Assembly: GCA_027022105.1 (NCBI GenBank)
Contig: JALVZH010000064.1
Coordinates: forward strand, 1-40,056
Source: Bacteroidales bacterium
GTDB taxonomy: Bacteria > Bacteroidota > Bacteroidia > Bacteroidales > F082
Length of the DNA: 40,056 bases
Reading direction: 5' to 3'
The position numbers and the translations under genes are program-made. Shown one piece after another: positions 34,607 through 40,056 of the stretch. The notes below the pieces were generated by a model. The model did not search any database. It saw only the letters and a list, made by a program, of their open reading frames with translations, and had not been told where the DNA came from. Every line of letters begins with the position of its first letter. The stretch's first letter is position 1.

Positions 34607-36586
34607 TCATTTAGTACAAAAGCGTTTAATAATGCTGTACGACTCCTCTATTCCCAGTTCACCGGCTTTGCTCAGGTCTTTGCAGGCCAGTTTGTTTTCT
34701 TTGAGGTAAAGCAACACCAAAGCCCGGTTAAAATAGGCTTCGGCAAGGTTCTTATCAAGCTCTATTGCATGCGAATAATCGTCGATGGCCCGCTGAAACT
34801 TTCGCAGTGCCGTTTTCAAATTTGCACGGTTATAATATAAACAAGGTAATGCGGGATAGTGTCTGACCAATGAATCGTAATCTCTGCTTACCAAAACATG
34901 AGTGGGTGGCGGTAATGTTTGTCCGTGTGGCGAAAAGCCTGATTTACTGATTCCTATGGAACCGGAATATTGCATATCGGCCCAAAGTTCATTGTTGTAT
35001 TCAAAACGGACTACTCCCCTGTTTAAAAGCGCATATACAAAAAAACGGTTTACCATCAGGGTACTGTCGTAATAAGCAATGGAGCTTTTCAAATCGCCAC
35101 GGACATAAGCTACCATGCCTTTTATAAAATAATATCCGGCCGTATCTCCTGTTTTTAGTACGGCACCGGCTTTTATTAAATATGTGTCATATTCTGAACT
35201 TTTTATGCTGTTATTCCGGTTTGCCGTAAAAGCAAGATGAATTCCTATATCATTGTCACTGTTAAAACGAACAATTTGAGAATCATAATAATATCGTACA
35301 GATTGAGGGTTGCGCAGCTCATCTTCGGTAACAAGCATAACCTGTATATCGGGTTTGGGCTCAATAGCAATTCTGTTAAATTGTATTTTACCCCTTTTCA
35401 TATCACCGCTCAAAAAATCACTTTCAAAACGGATGATTTTACTGAAATATACCGAATCGGCATACCGTTTATACAGACCGGCACGGTTTCCTTTCGTATT
35501 TACTGCATTAATAATGGATTGTGCTCTTTGTCTGTCGCGCAAGGCACCATTGCGATCGCCCAAATACTGTCGGGCCACCGAGCGATTAATATATCCGCCG
35601 GAAAATTCCGGAAAAAGTGTAACCGTTTTGGTAAAATCATATTCCGCAGAAGCATAATCCTCCGTTTCCATATGAATAATGCCGCGGTTATACCAGGCGT
35701 ACAGATTATCGGGATTGATGTATAAAACCTTTTCAAGGTCAGACAGTGCGCCATCATAATCCTTTTGCGCCGCTTTGATAAGCGACCGGTTGTAATAGGT
35801 AAGTGCATTGCTGCTGTCCAGTTCCAAAACCTTATCATAATCTTTTATTGCAGCCAGCGTATCGTCCATCTGCAACAGGGTAATGGCACGCTGAAAATAA
35901 GCAAAAGGAGAATCTTTATTAAGCTCAATGGCTTTGTTGTAATCATTGATCGACTTATCCAGACTGTCCAGTTCATAATAAATCATCCCTCTTTTCAGAA
36001 AGGCATCCGGATTGAAAGGATTCAACAATATGGATTTATTCAAATCGGATAAGGCAGCACGTTCTTTTCCCCATAAGTGGTTGGCTACACCCCTGCTCAG
36101 CAAAAGAGCAAAATCATTTTTCTTAAGCCTCAAAGCTGTGGTGAAATCGTCCACCGCTCCTTTAAAATCCCTGATTTGCACTTCTACTTCACCCTTTGAT
36201 GCATAAACATCCACATCAAAGGGATCCAATTCCAGGGCTTTGTCAAAATCTTTAAGAGCAGCCTCAAAATTGTAAAGTTTGCCGTAACTTATCCCTCTGT
36301 ACAGGTAGGCTCTTGTATAAAGCGGGTGGAGATGAACCGTTTGAGTAAAATCGCTAACCGCCCCACTGTAATCACCAAGACTGTATTTGGCAATGCCCCG
36401 CAAAAACCAGGCTTCAAAACCGTTTTTGTGGGAAGAAAGGGCAATGTTAAATTGATTTATGGCGCCCGTATAGTTCTCCTTTGAAAGCTCCGTTTGTCCG
36501 GCCATTAAGAAGTGGTTGTAATTAATTTGCGCACTGACAATCAAAGCGTTGGTAATAAAAGAGAGAAATAGCAACATTATCTTCAT
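34607..36586 (-). CDS. Secreted TPR-repeat protein
   Basis: 659 residues from the ATG at 36586, which opens a clear signal peptide (MKIMLLFLSFITNALIVSAQ) and has a purine-rich GGGGGAAG just before it; the longer reading adds an unlikely 18 residues. About ten tandem TPR units cover residues 25-360 (pattern AYxxRGxxxxxLxxxxxAxxDxxxAxxLxP). A non-TPR middle part with beta-like character follows, then two or three more TPRs near the C-terminus (NRANLKTALRKFQRAIDDYS, AYFNRALVLLYLKENKLACK). It is likely a periplasmic scaffold. Partners are unknown. Confidence 0.85.
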   Translation of the reverse strand: MKIMLLFLSFITNALIVSAQINYNHFLMAGQTELSKENYTGAINQFNIALSSHKNGFEAWFLRGIAKYSLGDYSGAVSDFTQTVHLHPLYTRAYLYRGISYGKLYNFEAALKDFDKALELDPFDVDVYASKGEVEVQIRDFKGAVDDFTTALRLKKNDFALLLSRGVANHLWGKERAALSDLNKSILLNPFNPDAFLKRGMIYYELDSLDKSINDYNKAIELNKDSPFAYFQRAITLLQMDDTLAAIKDYDKVLELDSSNALTYYNRSLIKAAQKDYDGALSDLEKVLYINPDNLYAWYNRGIIHMETEDYASAEYDFTKTVTLFPEFSGGYINRSVARQYLGDRNGALRDRQRAQSIINAVNTKGNRAGLYKRYADSVYFSKIIRFESDFLSGDMKRGKIQFNRIAIEPKPDIQVMLVTEDELRNPQSVRYYYDSQIVRFNSDNDIGIHLAFTANRNNSIKSSEYDTYLIKAGAVLKTGDTAGYYFIKGMVAYVRGDLKSSIAYYDSTLMVNRFFVYALLNRGVVRFEYNNELWADMQYSGSIGISKSGFSPHGQTLPPPTHVLVSRDYDSLVRHYPALPCLYYNRANLKTALRKFQRAIDDYSHAIELDKNLAEAYFNRALVLLYLKENKLACKDLSKAGELGIEESYSIIKRFCTK

Positions 36587-36661
36587 CTTCCCCCGAAGGA
36601 AATAATAACAAACCGAAAGATGTACCGGGTGTCGTTTCACTATACAGATTGTTTAATCCTC

Positions 36662-36669
36662 CAAAAGTA
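36662..36669 (-). promoter_or_regulatory. -7 element upstream of the TPR gene
   Basis: TACTTTTG on the minus strand, 76 bp before the chosen start. No clear -33 partner. The rest of the 217-bp divergent gap to 36803 shows no structure I can name. Confidence 0.35.
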
Positions 36670-36803
36670 AACTATATTTCAGTAAAGAACCACTCAGGGT
36701 ATTTAAGCAATAAATTATTAATGTTTTCGGGAACTGTAACTTTTATCAACGGGTAACCGTCATAAGAGAGAAATTTGTTACGAACCCAAAAATTTAAAAT
36801 ACC

Positions 36804-38384
36804 ATGAAAAGATTTGTTTTATTACTTATTGGAATTGTTGTTTTTTCTTTGAATCCGGCTTTTGCACAAAGAGGAAACGGAAATATTATTAAAGTTGAAC
36901 AGGAAATGCCGCCGTTTACAGGCATTAAAACGTCAGGCATTGACGATGTTGTTTTAATCTCAACCGGTACTCCATATACCGTAACCGTGGAAACCGATGA
37001 GAACCTGCAGGATAAAATAAAAGTAACGGTAAGGAATTCGACCCTTAGATTTTCGTACTCGGGCGTAAAACCCAAAAAATTAAGATTTTACGTATCAGTT
37101 CCAAATCTTGAAAAATTAGAAGTGTCAGGGGCATCAAACATTAAATCGGCAGACACGGTAAGGGTAAATACGTTGCATGTTGATGCCAGCGGTGCCGCTG
37201 ATTTGCGACTGGGGCTAAAAGGCGAAACCATAAATATAGAAGCCGGTGGTGCTGCCGACATACACCTCTCGGGAAAAGCGCAAAAATTATATATCTCGAG
37301 TGACGGTGCAGCCGATATTAAGGCGGGAAAATTAATCGTCGATTCGGCATTTGTGCAGGCTTCCGGTGCATCCGATGTAAGAATAAGTCCGATACACTAT
37401 CTGCATAAAAAAGTTACGGGAGTTGCAGATGTCAAAATAATTTCCGGTACAAAAGAGATGGTTTCGATTGAAACGGGAGACGATAATAAAAAGGTAATAA
37501 TCCTTGAAAACGAAGATGACCATACCGTAAACTATTATTCCGACACTACCAAAATAAAAATTGGCGGACTGGGAGTGGAAGTAATTGACGCCGATACCGT
37601 AAAAATAAAAGTAGGACATCATGTTCTGGTGGTGGACGACGACGGCGATGTGGAATGGAACCGTTGTAAAACCCCTTGGTTTAACGGTCACTGGGGTGGT
37701 GTTGAGTTGGGTATTAACGGATATGTAACACCGGACTTCAATACTACTTTCGGAAAAAAATATGATTTTCTGGCATTGCGCTACGAAAAATCCATGACGG
37801 TTAACCTGAATATTTATGAACAAAATTTCGGACTTAACCGGGCAAAAACCATTGGCCTGATCACAGGTGTGGGATTTTCATTTAACAACTACCGGTTCAG
37901 TCAACCGGTATATCTTTCACCCGACAGCATTAATTTATCTGGATTTTACATGCGTAATGTCTCGGTAAGAAAATCGAAACTCACAGCTGCTTACATTACC
38001 GTACCGCTGCTTTTTGAGATACAATCGAAAAACGACATCCATTCAAAAAGGTTCCATATTGCTGCAGGCGGTATTTTCAGTGCCCGCATCGGAAGTCATA
38101 CTAAAATTTATTTCAATGAAGCTAATAAACAGTACAATCTTGAGGATCCGGCAACCGGTCAACTGCTTCCGGGATATTACACTACCCCAAACAGAATTGA
38201 CAGAAATATTGTAAAGAGTTTTAACAGTTTCAGTTTGCAACCCCTCCGTGTTGATGCCACATTCCGCGTGGGATACGGCCCGCTTAATCTGTTTGCTACC
38301 TACTCTCTGACGCAAATGTTCCAGAAAAACCGCGGCCCCGAGCTCTATCACTGGACCGTGGGAATAACGCTTGTGGGATGGTAA
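36804..38384 (+). CDS. Outer-membrane protein with GIN-type (DUF2807) domain and beta-barrel
   Basis: 526 residues with a signal peptide (MKRFVLLLIGIVVFSLNPAF-AQ, 1-22). Residues ~30-215 form a DUF2807 'head GIN' beta-solenoid with repeated GAADI/GASDV turns (SGASNIKSADTV, DASGAADLRLG, EAGGAADIHLSG, SSDGAADIKAGKL, QASGASDVRIS). After a linker, residues ~295-526 have alternating strands ending in a typical barrel terminus (ELYHWTVGITLVGW). GIN domains are common, poorly understood surface modules in Bacteroidota. The combination with a porin-like barrel suggests an outer-membrane anchor displaying the head. A strong terminator follows. Confidence 0.85.
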   Translation: MKRFVLLLIGIVVFSLNPAFAQRGNGNIIKVEQEMPPFTGIKTSGIDDVVLISTGTPYTVTVETDENLQDKIKVTVRNSTLRFSYSGVKPKKLRFYVSVPNLEKLEVSGASNIKSADTVRVNTLHVDASGAADLRLGLKGETINIEAGGAADIHLSGKAQKLYISSDGAADIKAGKLIVDSAFVQASGASDVRISPIHYLHKKVTGVADVKIISGTKEMVSIETGDDNKKVIILENEDDHTVNYYSDTTKIKIGGLGVEVIDADTVKIKVGHHVLVVDDDGDVEWNRCKTPWFNGHWGGVELGINGYVTPDFNTTFGKKYDFLALRYEKSMTVNLNIYEQNFGLNRAKTIGLITGVGFSFNNYRFSQPVYLSPDSINLSGFYMRNVSVRKSKLTAAYITVPLLFEIQSKNDIHSKRFHIAAGGIFSARIGSHTKIYFNEANKQYNLEDPATGQLLPGYYTTPNRIDRNIVKSFNSFSLQPLRVDATFRVGYGPLNLFATYSLTQMFQKNRGPELYHWTVGITLVGW

Positions 38385-38408
38385 ACACTTTCAATGAGTC
38401 ACAAAATG

Positions 38409-38439
38409 AAAAAGCCGGTATTATTCCGGCTTTTTTTTT
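38409..38439 (+). terminator. Intrinsic terminator after the GIN/barrel gene
   Basis: AAAAAGCCGG and CCGGCTTTTT arms around a 7-nt loop, then a run of nine T (38431-38439). Confidence 0.9.
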
Positions 38440-38458
38440 ATGTTTATTAATAACAAAA

Positions 38459-38510
38459 TAGGGAAGTTTAGTGCCCTAATTTTTAAAAATTAGGGAAGTT
38501 TGGTGCCTTA
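38459..38510. repeat. 22-bp palindrome inside a two-copy direct repeat upstream of the PIN pair
   Basis: TAGGGAAGTTTAGTGCC (from 38459) and TAGGGAAGTTTGGTGCC (from 38491) are spaced 32 bp apart. Between and overlapping them lies a perfect palindrome CCCTAATTTTT/AAAAATTAGGG (38474-38495). It could be an operator for the toxin-antitoxin-like pair or a recombination scar; it lies ~90 bp before the candidate promoter. Confidence 0.6.
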
Positions 38511-38561
38511 TTCTATGACATTCATTTTATTTTTAATAACAATTTGCCTTTTTACTAATCT

Positions 38562-38594
38562 TTTGAGATAATAATAAAAAAATGTATAACTTAG
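38562..38594 (+). promoter_or_regulatory. Candidate promoter of the PIN operon
   Basis: TTTG at 38562-38565, a 21-bp spacer and TAACTTAG at 38587-38594 (one mismatch). The transcript would start ~20 bp before the PIN ATG. Confidence 0.4.
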
Positions 38595-38617
38595 CACTTG
38601 GCAAGATATAAAAATAA

Positions 38618-39058
38618 ATGAAAATATATTTGGATAATTGTGCTATACAAAGACCTCTTGATGACAAATCAAACCTAAGAAATCGCATTGAGTCAGAGGC
38701 CGTTATGGGATTAATTGAACTTTTTGAACAAAAAAAGATAGAAATAGTTAATTCTGATGTATTAATTTATGAACTTAATAATACACCGGATATTGAAAGA
38801 ATTTATTTTGGAAGAAAGGTGTTATCATTATGCACTGTGACATTAAAAATAAATAATTATGTTAAAGAAAAAGCTTTAGAATTTGAAAAGACAGGAATAA
38901 AACCAATAGATGCATTGCACTTATCTTTAGCAGTTGTAAATGAAATTAAATATTTATGTACTTGTGATGATAAATTTATTAGAAAAGCACAGTCTATAAA
39001 AAACATCAATACAAAAGTAATCCTTCCAACGGATTTAATAAAGGAGGTAATTAAATGA
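38618..39058 (+). CDS. PIN-domain ribonuclease, probable toxin
   Basis: 146 residues with PIN-fold acidic residues in the expected order: D6 (YLDNC), E52 (VLIYELNN), D98 (KPIDALHL) and D117 (CTCDDKF). These residues hold metal for RNA cleavage in VapC-type toxins. The gene is strongly AT-rich compared with its neighbours and overlaps the next small gene by ATGA, the usual toxin-antitoxin coupling, although the nuclease comes first here. Its target is unknown. The sequence upstream carries a palindrome and direct repeats. Confidence 0.82.
   Translation: MKIYLDNCAIQRPLDDKSNLRNRIESEAVMGLIELFEQKKIEIVNSDVLIYELNNTPDIERIYFGRKVLSLCTVTLKINNYVKEKALEFEKTGIKPIDALHLSLAVVNEIKYLCTCDDKFIRKAQSIKNINTKVILPTDLIKEVIK
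39040..39048 (+). promoter_or_regulatory. Full Shine-Dalgarno sequence before the PIN partner gene
   Basis: AAAGGAGGT, nine bases fully complementary to the 16S end, six bases before the ATG at 39055 and located inside the end of the PIN gene. Confidence 0.8.
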
Positions 39059-39255
39059 GCATTATGTTAACATTAAATGAAATAAACAGAGAAGCGTACG
39101 AGGTTCTATATAAAGAACTCGGAGTTAGCAAAACATTAAGGTTCTTAAGCCAATTCAGCTTAGGAAGAGGAGATTACACACATCTGAAATCAGAACTATA
39201 TAAAGGAAAAACGGTAAGCGATCTGGTTAGAGAAATAGAGAAAAGCAAAACTTAA
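39055..39255 (+). CDS. Small antitoxin-like partner of the PIN protein
   Basis: 66 residues, no known domain that I can name firmly. Pattern: LTLNEINREAYEVLYKELGV, then TLRFLSQFSLGRGDYTHLKS, then a C-terminal GKTVSDLVREIEKSKT helix. It resembles small proteins seen beside PIN nucleases in Bacteroidota and cyanobacteria (helical part, then an ExLYxxKTVxDLxxEI-like tail that may bind the toxin). It overlaps the PIN gene by 4 bp and has its own perfect SD, which would let it be translated well, as expected for an antitoxin. No DNA-binding domain is evident. Confidence 0.65.
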   Translation: MSIMLTLNEINREAYEVLYKELGVSKTLRFLSQFSLGRGDYTHLKSELYKGKTVSDLVREIEKSKT

Positions 39256-39261
39256 ACTCTT

Positions 39262-40056
39262 TTATCTGTTCCCGTACATCTCCTCATAATATTTCTGATA
39301 ATTCCCTGAGGTTACATTGTTCAACCACTGTTCGTTGTTCAGGTACCAGTCAACGGTTTTTTCCAGACCTTCTTCAAACTGCAGCGACGGTTTCCAGCCC
39401 AGTTCACGTTGCAATTTACCTGAATCAATAGCGTAACGCAGGTCATGGCCGGCGCGGTCGGTTACATAGGTAATCAGTTTTTCCGATGTTCCCGGTTCAC
39501 GCCCCAGTTTTTTGTCCATAATTTTACACAGCAGTTTTATCAAATCGATATTGCGCCACTCGTTATGACCTCCGATGTTGTATGTCTCTCCGTCGGGCCC
39601 GTTATGATAAATCACGTCAATGGCGGCAGCATGGTCAACCACATATAGCCAGTCACGGACATTCTCCCCTTTTCCGTAAACCGGCAACGGTTTGTTGTGA
39701 CGTATATTATTGATAAAGAGCGGAATCAATTTCTCAGGAAACTGGTTTGGGCCGTAATTATTGGAACAGTTGGATATAATGGACGGTAATCCGTAGGTAT
39801 CGTGATAAGCCCGTACAAAGTGGTCGGAACTTGCCTTTGAAGCTGAATAGGGACTGTGGGGGTCGTAAGGTGTCTCCTCGGTAAAAAAGCCCTCTTTGCC
39901 GAGAGTTCCGTAAACTTCGTCGGTGGAAACATGGTAAAACCGTTTCCCTTCCCAATTATCTTTCCAGATGTTTTTGGCAGCATTCAGCAGATTTACCGTA
40001 CCAATCACATTGGTCATAACAAACTCGGTAGGATTGGTAATGGAACGATCGACATG
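39262..40056 (-). CDS. rmlB: dTDP-glucose 4,6-dehydratase (5' end outside window)
   Basis: The frame is open to the right edge of the window; codons before the Met at 40017 read HVDRSITNPTEFV, a conserved RmlB segment, so the gene starts beyond 40056. The visible part has the catalytic STDEVYG motif and YSASKASSDHFV with the Tyr-Lys pair, then NCSNNYGPNQFPEKLIP and GxGxNVRDWLYVVDH typical of RmlB. It converts dTDP-glucose to dTDP-4-keto-6-deoxyglucose for rhamnose and other surface sugars. It ends 7 bp from the convergent PIN partner gene. Confidence 0.95.
   Translation of the reverse strand, partial: HVDRSITNPTEFVMTNVIGTVNLLNAAKNIWKDNWEGKRFYHVSTDEVYGTLGKEGFFTEETPYDPHSPYSASKASSDHFVRAYHDTYGLPSIISNCSNNYGPNQFPEKLIPLFINNIRHNKPLPVYGKGENVRDWLYVVDHAAAIDVIYHNGPDGETYNIGGHNEWRNIDLIKLLCKIMDKKLGREPGTSEKLITYVTDRAGHDLRYAIDSGKLQRELGWKPSLQFEEGLEKTVDWYLNNEQWLNNVTSGNYQKYYEEMYGNR

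Noticed and set aside
38409-38510. Treating the palindrome near 38484 as a second terminator
   Set aside because: Its centre is an A/T block with no loop and no T-run after the right arm; the real terminator is at 38409-38439.

Overview
The window is a piece of a Bacteroidota chromosome, probably Bacteroidales/Marinilabiliales-like; no finer placement is possible by eye. The evidence is a type IX secretion sorting domain on a large adhesin-like protein, TTTG-N19-21-TAnnTTTG promoters, a general lack of Shine-Dalgarno sequences, and the gene order rpsU, xerC-like recombinase, hpf, tRNAs, tuf, tRNA-Trp, secE, nusG, rplKAJL, rpoBC, DUF3467.

Layout. 1-1268 is the C-terminal part of a secreted GEVED/PKD-type protein, closed by a strong terminator. 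1.3-5.0 kb is an accessory, repeat-rich zone. It holds a run of structured noncoding repeats (called family A and family B here) and an orphan Rhs C-terminal toxin cassette with an overlapping immunity-type gene. 5.0-7.1 kb is a three-gene minus-strand operon (APP1-like phosphatase, diacylglycerol-kinase-type lipid kinase, acylphosphatase). 7.7-13.2 kb carries a small membrane protein, idi, an ABC ATPase, dnaJ, grpE, a pseudouridine synthase and panB. This block is bracketed by two inverted copies of family A (7.17-7.68 and 13.25-13.82 kb). 14.1-17.1 kb holds a beta-helix surface protein and an AAA/DUF4143 ATPase.

17.2-32.5 kb is the core information-processing cluster: rpsU, recombinase, hpf, four tRNAs, tuf, tRNA-Trp, secE-nusG, L11-L1-L10-L12, RNA polymerase beta and beta', and a DUF3467 protein. 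After it come mtnA with a membrane protein, a TPR protein, a GIN-domain outer-membrane protein, an AT-rich PIN toxin/antitoxin-like pair, and the start of a rhamnose/dTDP-sugar locus (rmlB, cut by the window end).

The most interesting signals are mostly noncoding. Family A repeats keep their hairpins at fixed positions while the stem sequences change. An Rhs cassette sits at the junction of an A-B composite repeat. At both rpsU|xerC and hpf|tRNA, a promoter is placed inside a terminator-like hairpin. A 17-bp hairpin between grpE and dnaJ pairs only in the mRNA sense. Full Shine-Dalgarno sequences occur at only a few genes (hpf, rplA, the PIN partner) in an otherwise SD-poor genome.
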